Below, piece by piece: positions 1 to 7,408 of a DNA stretch of 39,881 bases (position 1 is the first letter of the stretch; each line of letters starts with the position of its first letter). The notes beneath the pieces are model-generated. The model was not told where the DNA came from and searched no databases. It worked only from the letters and a program-made list of their open reading frames with translations. The position numbers and the translations under genes are program-made. The stretch is from Chloroflexota bacterium. Lineage in GTDB: Bacteria; Chloroflexota; Dehalococcoidia; FW602-bin16. The DNA is taken from the NCBI GenBank assembly GCA_004297765.1, contig SCTZ01000207.1, positions 1-39,881 of the forward strand, written 5' to 3'.

Positions 1-110
<110 letters not shown>

Positions 111-287
111 CTAGTCTTGTCTCTGGATCGTGCTCGCCGGTTCCAGAGCAGTTTGCGAATGCCTGGTCCCGGCGCCTGCTCCTCGTACGCTCGGCTGTGC
201 AAGAAGGCCCGCCGGGCATCCTTCTTCCCTGACGTGTGCTCCGGATTGTGACGCGGCACCGTAGAACATACCTTCCAGTCGGTGCCT

Positions 288-301
288 ACCGACCGGTTAG
301 T
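288..301. promoter_or_regulatory. Palindromic TetR-type operator, copy 1
   Basis: The plus strand reads ACCGACCGGTTAGT, a 14-bp near-perfect palindrome around ACCGGT. On the minus strand it is ACTAACCGGTCGGT. It overlaps the predicted transcription start of the promoter at 306-333, a typical repressor position. The same palindrome recurs at 7347-7360 behind another promoter, with a weaker version at 37811-37824. The likely ligand is the TetR protein encoded at 9630-10277, by inference only. Confidence 0.6.
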
Positions 302-305
302 ACGT

Positions 306-333
306 ATTATAGCACACTCTCTGGCAAAGTCAA
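306..333 (-). promoter_or_regulatory. Sigma70-type promoter of the left NifH-like gene
   Basis: On the minus strand a -35 box TTGACT (328-333) is followed by a 16-nt spacer and a perfect -10 box TATAAT (306-311). The predicted start is near 299, about 207 nt upstream of the NifH-like start codon at 92. This is the closest match to the sigma70 consensus that I found in the window. Confidence 0.75.
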
Positions 334-346
334 CAGAAGGAGAGTG
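315..346. repeat. Inverted repeat flanking the -35 box, with an adjacent T-run on the plus strand
   Basis: CACTCTC (315-321) pairs with GAGAGTG (340-346), and the -35 hexamer lies in the loop. On the plus strand the right arm is followed by CTTTTTT, so the structure could act as a weak terminator for antisense transcription. Alternatively it is a second operator. No plus-strand gene needs a terminator here. Confidence 0.35.
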
Positions 347-435
347 CTTTTTTGAGGATTCGTTGCGCAGCGCCCCGGACATTCAGATCGCAAAGGCGCC
401 AGGCCACCGCAGGGGTCGTCGGCCCGGCGCCTGAA

Positions 436-452
436 GGGGCGTTGCACGCCCC
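436..452 (-). terminator. GC-rich hairpin downstream of the DUF35 gene
   Basis: GGGGCGT (436-442) and ACGCCCC (446-452) form a perfect 7-bp stem with a 3-nt loop. Flanking GGCGC and GCGCC can extend the stem after small bulges. It lies about 40 bases after the stop of the DUF35 gene that ends at 492. There is no U-run on the minus strand, so it is an imperfect or factor-dependent terminator, or only an mRNA 3'-end stabiliser. Confidence 0.35.
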
Positions 453-491
453 CGCTGCGCCTATCAAGCAAGCGTACTGCGGTTGAAAGAG

Positions 492-953
492 CTAACCGAT
501 GACCTCGAAATGGTCGATGTCCTGGATTGTCCCGGTTCTGTCTTCCCGGAAGACAGCTTTCACGCGCACACCGAGCTGAAGCCGGGCTGGATCCTGCTCG
601 TCGACAATGTGCGTCAAGGTCACGTCGGCGCCGTCTAGCTTCACATACGCGTACGTGTACGGCACCGGCCGCGGCTCCCCTGTGTTAGGATCTATGAACC
701 CGTAGTTCACAATCGAGAAGGCATCCAGAGTTCCCTCATCGCTCAGCTCCACCCATTCATCCATCTTTGTGAAGCAGGGCCCGCAGACCTGCCGTGGCGG
801 ACAATAGACGCGTCCACACTTCGGACAGCGAATGCCCAGAATCTTCTTTTCGTCGCGCAGCGCAGCGAAAAACCTACTTCCATATCTGCCAACGGCCCAG
901 TTGTATTGAAGCTCCGCATCTGCTTTGACCGTGATCAGCCGCGTCTTCGACAT
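492..953 (-). CDS. DUF35 Zn-ribbon/OB-fold protein (thiolase partner), copy 1
   Basis: This 153-aa protein has a rubredoxin-like zinc ribbon with Cys43, Cys46, Cys57 and Cys60 (CPKC and CGPC). An OB-fold of about 80 residues follows. DUF35 proteins are small subunits of thiolase-superfamily enzymes, such as BbsA of benzoylsuccinyl-CoA thiolase, the DUF35 part of ChsH2 with the Ltp2 aldolase, and the archaeal thiolase-HMG-CoA synthase complex. They help bind the acyl-CoA substrate. The gene follows two tandem thiolase-like genes (1073-3381), its likely partners. ATG is preceded by ATAGGAGGGATGCG, a strong ribosome binding site. It is the last gene before the 400-base intergenic region. Confidence 0.85.
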   Translation of the reverse strand: MSKTRLITVKADAELQYNWAVGRYGSRFFAALRDEKKILGIRCPKCGRVYCPPRQVCGPCFTKMDEWVELSDEGTLDAFSIVNYGFIDPNTGEPRPVPYTYAYVKLDGADVTLTHIVDEQDPARLQLGVRVKAVFREDRTGTIQDIDHFEVIG

Positions 954-1072
954 CGCATCCCTCCTATAGATTCAGGATCAGATGACCTATTTTGGGAACA
1001 GACCCACGCCGCTCCGCGTACGGTTAGGCGCTTCCTGGGGGACACCCCTCAAGGCCCCGGTCTGACGACGCA

Positions 1073-2227
1073 CTAGCGAGGTTCCCTCCCGAGTACAACT
1101 ACATCAGACCAGAAGGCTCCGCCGAAGCCCGTGGCGACGGCGAGCTTGACGTCAGGCACCTGGTGCGCCCCGGCCTTGCCCTGAACCTGCAACGCGGCCT
1201 CGCCGACCCGCAACAGAGCAGTGGCGCCAATGCAGTTGGTCGCGAGCACGCCACCCGATGGGTTGAACGGTATTTCTCCGCCCAGATCGGTTACTCCATC
1301 CCACACCAGTTGAGCGGCCTCGCCGGGCCTGCACACGCCCATCGCTTCCATCCACTTCAGACCGGCGAAGGAGTAGGGCTGATATAGCTCCACCACGTCG
1401 ATCTCTTTCCCGGGATCCCGAATTCCTGCCAACTTGTAGGCCTCCCGGCATGCTCCCTCCAGGGAGACCATGCGCGTGTAGTCGATGTCGCTGAGCCAGG
1501 CGTACTCATGGCGAGAAGTTGTGGCAAGCACCCAGGCGGGACTACTCGTCATCCTCTTGGCCCTCGATTCGGAGGCAAATACCACCGCGCAGGCCCCGTC
1601 CGTCCGCGGACAGATATCGAGGAGCTTGATAGGGTACGAGTACATCGGCGAGTTCATCACGTCGTCGACCGTGATCTTGTCGCGCAGGTGGGCGAACGGG
1701 TTGAGAGAGGCGTGATTGCGATCGCGAACTGCCACACGGGCCGCGTCGCGCTCGGTGACGCCATACGCCTTCATGTAGGCGGTTGCCTCTGCAGCCAGAC
1801 TTGGCAGGGCGCCCGAGTAAGAGAACCTCTCCCAGATCGGATCCGTGCACGTGATGATGGCGCCCGTCGTATCGGATTCCGAGTTCTTTTCCCAGCCGAT
1901 AGCCAGGACCGTGTCGAAGAAGCCCGAGGCCACGTGGTGGTACGCGCCGGTGGCCACCGTAGTCCCGGTGGTCCCACCGGTGGTCAGCTTCATGATCGGC
2001 TTCATGAAAGCGCCGCAGCCGTCCACGCTCCACGTATCGACACCATTGATGGCCTCGAAGTGGTCCATATTCCCGATGATGATGGCGTCGATGTCGTGAA
2101 TTGTGAGCTCCGCGCTATCGAGTGCCCGCATGACGGCCTCGTTGATGAGCTCGATGCCGTTAACGTCTCGTCGTACGCTCGTGTGATGGGTCTGTCCGAC
2201 TCCCACTATTGCCACACGCTGTCCCAT
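1073..2227 (-). CDS. Thiolase-like protein (SCP2/BbsB/Ltp2 type) lacking the nucleophilic Cys, copy 1
   Basis: This 384-aa thiolase-superfamily protein begins MGQRVAIVGVGQT. The start at 2227 has AGGAGGCTGCCAA just before it, and a longer frame reaching 2278 lacks such a site. The usual acyl-accepting cysteine region (N-x-x-C-x-x-G) reads TTGGTTGTT, so Thr replaces Cys. The C-terminal NPSGG motif is present, but the usual GHP histidine segment reads TNC. This matches the non-condensing branch that pairs with DUF35 proteins, either Ltp2-like retro-aldolases or one half of a heteromeric thiolase. The start lies 11 bp after the stop of its paralogue (2239-3381). The two probably form a complex with the DUF35 proteins. 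The substrate is unknown. Confidence 0.8.
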   Translation of the reverse strand: MGQRVAIVGVGQTHHTSVRRDVNGIELINEAVMRALDSAELTIHDIDAIIIGNMDHFEAINGVDTWSVDGCGAFMKPIMKLTTGGTTGTTVATGAYHHVASGFFDTVLAIGWEKNSESDTTGAIITCTDPIWERFSYSGALPSLAAEATAYMKAYGVTERDAARVAVRDRNHASLNPFAHLRDKITVDDVMNSPMYSYPIKLLDICPRTDGACAVVFASESRAKRMTSSPAWVLATTSRHEYAWLSDIDYTRMVSLEGACREAYKLAGIRDPGKEIDVVELYQPYSFAGLKWMEAMGVCRPGEAAQLVWDGVTDLGGEIPFNPSGGVLATNCIGATALLRVGEAALQVQGKAGAHQVPDVKLAVATGFGGAFWSDVVVLGREPR

Positions 2228-2238
2228 TTGGCAGCCTC

Positions 2239-3381
2239 CTATCTCCCGACAATCCAGACGCAGTGGGACTGACCACACGGCCCGTTTGTGCCATGGGCGA
2301 GCGCCGTCCTCACGCCATCGATCTGATGTTCACCGGCCTCTCCGCGCACCTGAAGGGCCGCTTCGGCCAGCCGCACGAGCCCAGCAACTAGTGGCGGATG
2401 CGCTGAGAGCACGCCTCCCGAGGGATTGACGGGGATCCGTCCGCTCAAGGTCGTCGCGCCACTCTCCGTCAGTCGGCCCGCGGCCCCGCGCTCGCAGAAA
2501 CCGAGCCCTTCCAGCCACATCAATTCCTGGTATGAGAAGCCATCGAACACCTCGGCCACATCGATGTCACGGCGCGGGTCCGAGACATCGGCCTGGTCGT
2601 AGGCCGTTCTAGCGGCTCGAACCAGCGCGTCCACCTCGGCCAGATCGCGATCGCCCAGGAAATAGGCATCCGCACAGGTGCCCACGCCTTTGACCCATAC
2701 CGGTCTACGGCTGGCATGTTTGGCGGTATACTCGTCCCCCAGGATCATGGCGCAGGCGCCGTCTCCCAGCGGCGAGGCATCGAGCGCCTTGATGGGCTCC
2801 GCCAGCATCTGGGACGCCATGACGTCCTCGACACTCACGTCTAGTGGCATCTGAGCGCACGGATTGCGACGAGCGTTGCCATGGTTCTTGACAGAGACCA
2901 GAGCGCATTGCTCTTCGCTGACGCCGTACTTGTCCATGTAGCGCCTGGCCTGCAGGGCCGCCGAGGACAGGGCATCCAGACCCAGCCGACGGTAGTAGAT
3001 CGGATCGAACATGCCATTGTTGATGAGGTTCGGCTGGCCCTCCGAGGCTTTGCAATGGGCCACGACGAGGCAGGTACGGTAGGAGCCAGATAGGACACGC
3101 ATCAGGCCGTAGAAGGCCCCGAAGGTGCCGTCGCCCTCCACTGTGGAGACGTTCTTCCCATAGCCACCGACAGCGTCCATGAGCGCCATGCTGGAGATGG
3201 TGCGCCCATCCCAGAAGTCGTTGGATACGGTGATGATGGTATCGACGTCCTGGATGGTCATCTGCGCGTCCTCCAGGGCGCCGCTCACCACGTCGAACGC
3301 CAGATCGGCGAACGTCTGATCGGGCTTCTCCCGTTCGTGGACTGTCTGAGCCACGCCGAGGATCGCTGCTCTTCCCTTCAC
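2239..3381 (-). CDS. Thiolase-like protein (SCP2/BbsB/Ltp2 type) lacking the nucleophilic Cys, copy 2
   Basis: This is a 380-aa paralogue of the preceding entry. The N-terminal active-site segment reads EGDGTFGAF, with no cysteine. The C-terminal segment NPSGGVLSAHPP keeps a histidine (AHP in place of GHP), unlike copy 1. The EVFDGFSYQELMWLEGLGFC block is typical of SCP2-type thiolases. I chose the GTG at 3381, giving MKGRAAILGVAQT, because GAGGTGACGACAAA precedes it; a TTG at 3402 is the in-frame alternative. It is probably cotranscribed with copy 1 and the downstream DUF35 gene. A palindromic repeat region (3382-3770) separates it from the upstream DUF35 gene. Confidence 0.8.
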   Translation of the reverse strand: MKGRAAILGVAQTVHEREKPDQTFADLAFDVVSGALEDAQMTIQDVDTIITVSNDFWDGRTISSMALMDAVGGYGKNVSTVEGDGTFGAFYGLMRVLSGSYRTCLVVAHCKASEGQPNLINNGMFDPIYYRRLGLDALSSAALQARRYMDKYGVSEEQCALVSVKNHGNARRNPCAQMPLDVSVEDVMASQMLAEPIKALDASPLGDGACAMILGDEYTAKHASRRPVWVKGVGTCADAYFLGDRDLAEVDALVRAARTAYDQADVSDPRRDIDVAEVFDGFSYQELMWLEGLGFCERGAAGRLTESGATTLSGRIPVNPSGGVLSAHPPLVAGLVRLAEAALQVRGEAGEHQIDGVRTALAHGTNGPCGQSHCVWIVGR

Positions 3382-3440
3382 TTTGTCGTCACCTCGTGCC
3401 AAGTATTTGCCCGGGGAACTGGTCCGCTGCGCTAAACATC

Positions 3441-3578
3441 CTGCTAGTGTTCGACCACAGAGAAGACGCTACCTGTCATTCTGAGCGCCGCAGCGCGAAG
3501 AATCCGTATCCCCAGGACGCGGATTCTTCGGCGTGCGCGCCTCAGAATGACAAAACCAGTGTGGTCGAACACTAGCAG
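3441..3578. repeat. MITE-like palindromic element with 19-bp perfect terminal inverted repeats
   Basis: The left end CTGCTAGTGTTCGACCACA (3441-3459) is the exact reverse complement of 3560-3578. Inside, about 33 bases beginning TGTCATTCTGAGCG (from 3474) pair imperfectly with 3520-3552, so the whole 138 bp can fold back. The inner core recurs at 8800-8870. There is no coding capacity. The structure fits a non-autonomous palindromic repeat (MITE- or REP-like), but no target-site duplication is obvious. Confidence 0.75.
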
Positions 3579-3618
3579 TCGCCCACAGCGTTCTTGGGTA
3601 GGCATGCGATAGCGATTG

Positions 3619-3683
3619 CGCCGAGCTGAGCCTCGGCGTTCCCAGCAGCCGGTGCCCTGGCAGCGCCGAGCCCCAGCTCGGCG
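3619..3683. repeat. GC-rich inverted repeat
   Basis: CGCCGAGCTGAGCCTCGGCG (3619-3638) is close to the reverse complement of CGCCGAGCCCCAGCTCGGCG (3664-3683), with 18 of 20 positions matching. Each arm is also self-complementary, so a cruciform or double hairpin is possible. It sits just beside the MITE-like element and may be a second repeat family. Confidence 0.6.
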
Positions 3684-3770
3684 AGTGCTTCCCGTGCGGC
3701 TGCTCTTACCAGTGTGGTCGATTACTGGAGAGGCCGTCATGATATATCAGCCTTCCGTTGGGAAACCTTC

Positions 3771-4244
3771 TCACTCCATGCGAAGCGGCCGGAAGTACTT
3801 AATGTCCAGCAGGCTTCCCTGCCGCTCTTCCTCGAAGACGGCCTCCACCCGCATGCCGGAGACAAACTCGCTCGGCCCGACCTCTCCAAGTAGGTGCACT
3901 AGTCCGGTGTCGGCTCCATCCAACCGAACGATCCCGTACGCAAAGGGGGCCTCGATAGGGTGGATCGCCGGCTCCTTGTAATGCACCACCGTGTATGTCA
4001 CCAGCGTGCCGGTCGGGGCGACCTGAACCCATTCCATCGCGGGCTTGAGGCAACGCCCGCACGTTTTCTTCGGTGGAACGAAGACCATGCCGCAGGCTGG
4101 GCATTTCGTGCCCCAGATCTGGGCCCGTTCCCTCAACTCGCTGAAGAACCGGCTGGCCGTCTCGCCCGCGGTCCAGTTGTACGGCATGCGTATCCGGCCT
4201 TTGTAGACCATAGGCTCCACATCGACCATTGTCTTCGCTTGCAA
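3771..4244 (-). CDS. DUF35 Zn-ribbon/OB-fold protein, copy 2
   Basis: This 157-aa paralogue of the DUF35 protein at 492-953 has zinc-ribbon cysteines at 48, 51, 62 and 65 (CPAC and CGRC). The PYNWTAGETASRFF segment matches the YNWAVGRYGSRFF of copy 1. It is an acyl-CoA-binding accessory subunit for a thiolase-superfamily partner. The annotated start is a TTG at 4244, preceded by GGGGGTGATGCAGC; an ATG five codons later (4229) has a poorer ribosome site. It begins 20 bp after the stop of the double NifH gene and is surely cotranscribed with it. That direct linkage between a NifH-type ATPase and a DUF35 protein is unusual. Confidence 0.85.
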   Translation of the reverse strand: MQAKTMVDVEPMVYKGRIRMPYNWTAGETASRFFSELRERAQIWGTKCPACGMVFVPPKKTCGRCLKPAMEWVQVAPTGTLVTYTVVHYKEPAIHPIEAPFAYGIVRLDGADTGLVHLLGEVGPSEFVSGMRVEAVFEEERQGSLLDIKYFRPLRME

Positions 4245-4264
4245 GCTGCATCACCCCCCGTTTT

Positions 4265-6040
4265 CTAGCGCGCGACGGCGCTCTTTACGCTTGCGATGAG
4301 CTCTTTGATCCGCCGACTGTTCGGCAAGGGCTTATCCGGCACGACGACGCGATCGTTCTCCAGCACCTTCCTGGCCAGGGAGACATATTCAGCCGCCTGT
4401 TCAGAATCCGGAAACGTCTGGACGACCGTCCGCTTCAGATTCTCGGCCTCCTGCACGTATGGAGAGCGGGGGATATGGTGGATCACGGGCAAGCCAGCTT
4501 CGCCGAACACGGTTTCCACGATCTTCCTTTCGTCGGGGACACCACGCATGTTGTCGATGACGCCGGCGATTCCGACCTCTACGCCGCTGTGAGCGACAGC
4601 TTGAATGCTCTGGGCAATCTTCATGGCCTGAACGATGGTAGCTAGCTCTCCGTTGGCCACAATGTAAACGCTGCGAGTCAAGCGTAGCGGGTTGGCGAAT
4701 CCTCCACAAACGGTATCGCCAAGCACATCGTAGATGACGAAGGTGGCGGCCAGATCGTCAATGATGTGGTACTGCTCCAGGTAGCGCAACGCCATTGCCA
4801 CGCCCTTTCCGGCGCAGCCGCGTCCTGGAGTGGGACCGCCGCACTCGGACCCAAAGAGCCGATTGTCGTAGTCGCGTCCCTGGTAGACCAGCTCCTTCAG
4901 CACGTTCCGGTTCACTCTCCCGGTCTCACGGGCGGTATCCAGAATAGTCGGCCGCAACTCACCGCAGATAGTGGCAATGGAGTCCCTCTTAGGATCGCAA
5001 CCGACCTGGTACACCCGTTCCCCAAACATGACCAGCGCCGCGCTCAGGTTGGACGAAACGGTCGACTTTCCGACACCGCCGGTGCCGTAGATCGAGATCT
5101 TTCTGGGACGATCGCGAACGACGATCTCGCCCGGTAGCCGCTGCAGATAGGTAGCGGCCACACCATCGCCGTGGATCGTTTCGACCTTTTGGAACTGCAT
5201 GAACATGTCAAACAGCTCGTTGTAGTCGAGAAAAGGCCTCGCCTGGATGGTCAACGCATCGTTCCGAACAGTCGTGGCCAGTTCTGTGAAAAGCTGAGCC
5301 ACCTCATCGTCTGGCATGACCTCGACGAGGGGACCACCCGCGTCCTCGGCTTCGCCGAATAGGCGGGGTGCGCGCGGGATGGTGGCGATGATCGGCACGT
5401 TGACTCTCGCCGAGAACTCGGCAAGGACCTCCTCCTCGCGCGGTGTGCCACGCATGTTGGCCACCAATCCGCCCAGCTTTAGCTCTGTCTCACCGGCCCC
5501 GACCAACTCGGCCACGGCGCGGACGATGTTGTTGGCAGCGTACAGGGACATCAGTTCCCCGCTCGTTACAACGAAGACCTCTTTGACGCCATCCCCCATG
5601 CGCATCGGCGTGGCGAACCCGCCACACACCACGTCGCCGATGACATCGTAGATTACGTAGTTAGCGTCCTTCAGCCCCTCCACGGCATCTTGAAAACGAT
5701 CCAGACTCTCCAGGGCATTGGTCAGCCCCTGTCCACCACAGCCGATGCCCGGCTCAGGTCCACCGGTCTCCGTGATGATCACGCCATCTCGGGTTCGGTG
5801 GATGGCTCGACCGATGTTTCCCTCGTTCAGTCCCTCCGCGCGCCTCAAGTCCAAGATCGTATCGATCTCGACCGTCTTGTACGCATCTACCACGTTGCTT
5901 TTCGGAGAGCATCCCACCAGCAACACGTGCTCGCCTTGCCGGGCTAGCGCCACGCTAAGGTTCGTAGCAACGGTGGTCTTGCCGACTCCACCTTTTCCAT
6001 AGAACAGGACGTAGCGTTTGTTTTGCCTCTGCGGTTCCAC
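4265..6040 (-). CDS. Fused double NifH-like ATPase (two nitrogenase-reductase domains in one chain)
   Basis: This 591-aa protein is two NifH-type domains in tandem. Domain 1 (about 8-285) has P-loop GKGGVGKT (Lys16, Lys21), cluster cysteines Cys101 (PGIGCGG) and Cys139 (DVVCGGF), and Asp132/Asp136. Domain 2 (about 312-585) has P-loop GTGGVGKS (Thr320 replaces the signature Lys; Lys325 kept), Cys409 (PGRGCAG), Cys445 (DTVCGGF) and Asp438/Asp442. The switch-I motif GCDPKxD is intact in domain 2 (Asp349, Asp353) but reads GCSPKSN in domain 1. The NifH arginine after the first cysteine (Arg100) is Gln104 and Lys412. NifH proteins are normally about 290-aa homodimers bridging one [4Fe-4S] cluster; here one chain could form that dimer. 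The start is a GTG at 6040 after GAGGAGAGGAGCCGCA. Its neighbours are a thiolase upstream and DUF35 downstream, with no NifDK-like partner visible. Confidence 0.92.
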   Translation of the reverse strand: MEPQRQNKRYVLFYGKGGVGKTTVATNLSVALARQGEHVLLVGCSPKSNVVDAYKTVEIDTILDLRRAEGLNEGNIGRAIHRTRDGVIITETGGPEPGIGCGGQGLTNALESLDRFQDAVEGLKDANYVIYDVIGDVVCGGFATPMRMGDGVKEVFVVTSGELMSLYAANNIVRAVAELVGAGETELKLGGLVANMRGTPREEEVLAEFSARVNVPIIATIPRAPRLFGEAEDAGGPLVEVMPDDEVAQLFTELATTVRNDALTIQARPFLDYNELFDMFMQFQKVETIHGDGVAATYLQRLPGEIVVRDRPRKISIYGTGGVGKSTVSSNLSAALVMFGERVYQVGCDPKRDSIATICGELRPTILDTARETGRVNRNVLKELVYQGRDYDNRLFGSECGGPTPGRGCAGKGVAMALRYLEQYHIIDDLAATFVIYDVLGDTVCGGFANPLRLTRSVYIVANGELATIVQAMKIAQSIQAVAHSGVEVGIAGVIDNMRGVPDERKIVETVFGEAGLPVIHHIPRSPYVQEAENLKRTVVQTFPDSEQAAEYVSLARKVLENDRVVVPDKPLPNSRRIKELIASVKSAVAR

Positions 6041-6098
6041 TGCGGCTCCTCTCCTCGCGGTCTGTTGTCTCTTCCGCCTAGCTCACCCCGGCAGCCTG

Positions 6099-7301
6099 TT
6101 ACGAAGCGCTCTCGTTCTCCACAATCGTGGCGACGCCGAGACCGCCACCGCAGCACAGGCTGGCCAATCCGAACCTTCCGCCCTTTCTCATCAACTCGTA
6201 GATCAAGGTCACCAGAATGCGCGCGCCGCTGCAGCCAACCGGATGCCCGAGAGCCACGGCGCCGCCATTCACGTTCAGCTTGTCCATAGGTATTTCCAGC
6301 TCTTTGACGACGGCCAGGGCCTGCGCGGCGAAGGCCTCGTTGATCTCGAGAAGAGCCAGGTCAGACAGGCTAAGCCCAGCCTTCGCGAGAGCCTTTTTCG
6401 TCGCCGGAACGGGGCCGATGCCCATGACACGGGGATCCACACCCGCCGTAGCCCAGGAACGAATGGCCGCAAGGGGACGCAGGCTCAACTGCTGGGCTCT
6501 CTTGCGCGTGGTCAGCAGCAGAGCAGCGGCTCCGTCGTTGACACCCGAGGCATTGCCCGCCGTGACCGTGCCGTCCGCCCGAAAAGCGGGACGTAGTTGG
6601 GACAGCTTCTCTATGGTCGCATCGGCTCGCGGTCTCTCGTCTTTGGTAACGCGCACGGAGCCCTTCCTTCCGGGAATCTCGACGGCGAAGATCTCTTGAT
6701 CGAAGCGGCCCGATTCCTGCGCCTCGATGGCTTTTCGGTTGGACCACGCGGCGAACTCGTCGGACTGGCTCCGCGAGATGCTGTACTGCTGGGCTAGGTT
6801 CTCGGCCGTCTGGGCGATATCGAAGATGCCCCACAGGTCGGTGGAAACCATTTTCGCGGAGTGACCGAAGTAGTCATACATGACATCCTCGCCCATGCGA
6901 TGGCCCCAGCGGTGGTCGTATATCAGATAGGGCCCACGACTCATGATCTCGACGCCGCCGGCCACGGCCACGTCGCATTCGCCCAGCTTGAGGAGACGGA
7001 CGCACTCGTTGACGGCCTCCAGTCCGGAGCCGCACTGGAAGTTGAGCGTGTTTCCCGTGAAGGTCTCGGGCCGTAACCCCGCGTACAACCCGGCCTGCCG
7101 GGCCACGTTGGGACCCTCGGAGCTCTGAATCACGTAGCCGAAGGAGATACGATCGACGAGATCAGGCTCGATGCCGGCACGGCGAATCGCCTCTCCCACC
7201 GCCAGCGCGGCCAGCCGAGGCACCGGGATATCCTTGAAAGGACCACCAAAATTGGTGAGAGCCGTCCTGGTCCCCGCTACGATGACTACGTCGTCTTCCA
7301 C
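6099..7301 (-). CDS. Acetyl-CoA acetyltransferase (thiolase), catalytically complete
   Basis: This 400-aa thiolase has the full catalytic set: Cys90 (NFQCGSG), NEAFAAQ, His353 (GHPVGCSG) and Cys383 (CCGGGLG). It should catalyse thiolytic cleavage of a 3-oxoacyl-CoA or the reverse acetyl-CoA condensation. It contrasts with the two Cys-less homologues downstream. The start is a GTG at 7301 with AGAGGGGT seven bases before it. It is the first gene of the operon that continues into the double NifH (57 bp gap). A TTGACA/TAAACT promoter (7380-7408) and a TetR-type operator (7347-7360) lie directly upstream, so repression is likely. Confidence 0.93.
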   Translation of the reverse strand: MEDDVVIVAGTRTALTNFGGPFKDIPVPRLAALAVGEAIRRAGIEPDLVDRISFGYVIQSSEGPNVARQAGLYAGLRPETFTGNTLNFQCGSGLEAVNECVRLLKLGECDVAVAGGVEIMSRGPYLIYDHRWGHRMGEDVMYDYFGHSAKMVSTDLWGIFDIAQTAENLAQQYSISRSQSDEFAAWSNRKAIEAQESGRFDQEIFAVEIPGRKGSVRVTKDERPRADATIEKLSQLRPAFRADGTVTAGNASGVNDGAAALLLTTRKRAQQLSLRPLAAIRSWATAGVDPRVMGIGPVPATKKALAKAGLSLSDLALLEINEAFAAQALAVVKELEIPMDKLNVNGGAVALGHPVGCSGARILVTLIYELMRKGGRFGLASLCCGGGLGVATIVENESAS

Positions 7302-7346
7302 TGGTGCACCCCTCTAACAACAGATAGGAAAAGACACACAGGCCAT

Positions 7347-7360
7347 ACTAACCGGTCCGT
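7347..7360. promoter_or_regulatory. Palindromic TetR-type operator, copy 2
   Basis: ACTAACCGGTCCGT on the plus strand matches 13 of 14 bases with copy 1 (288-301, read on the minus strand). It lies about 12-25 bases downstream of the predicted transcription start of the thiolase promoter, a repressor position. Confidence 0.6.
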
Positions 7361-7379
7361 ACGTACCTACTGGATAGTC

Positions 7380-7408
7380 AGTTTAACTTGTGACAAACCC
7401 CCTGTCAA
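7380..7408 (-). promoter_or_regulatory. Promoter of the thiolase-double NifH operon
   Basis: The minus strand shows TTGACA (7403-7408), a 17-nt spacer and TAAACT (7380-7385). The -35 is perfect and the -10 matches 4 of 6. The predicted start near 7373 gives a leader of about 70 nt to the GTG at 7301. Confidence 0.65.

Larger units (their letters stand above)
3382..3770. other. Repeat-filled gap inside the NifH/thiolase gene cluster
   Basis: This 390-base gap between two clearly related gene blocks has no credible gene. It holds a long hairpin element with 19-bp perfect terminal inverted repeats (3441-3578), a second GC-rich inverted repeat (3619-3683), and a repeated ACCAGTGTGGTCGA at 3555-3568 and 3708-3721. 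The last may be a partial second end of the same element. It looks like an insertion into a formerly tight operon. Confidence 0.6.

Noticed and set aside
1508..2272. A 254-codon plus-strand open frame
   Set aside because: Antisense shadow of the thiolase-like gene; composition is arginine- and histidine-rich with no motif.
4265..6040. Ordinary nitrogenase or (bacterio)chlorophyll reductase component
   Set aside because: No NifDK, BchNB or BchYZ gene, no nif or bch accessory gene, and the fused, asymmetric architecture is unlike NifH, BchL or BchX.
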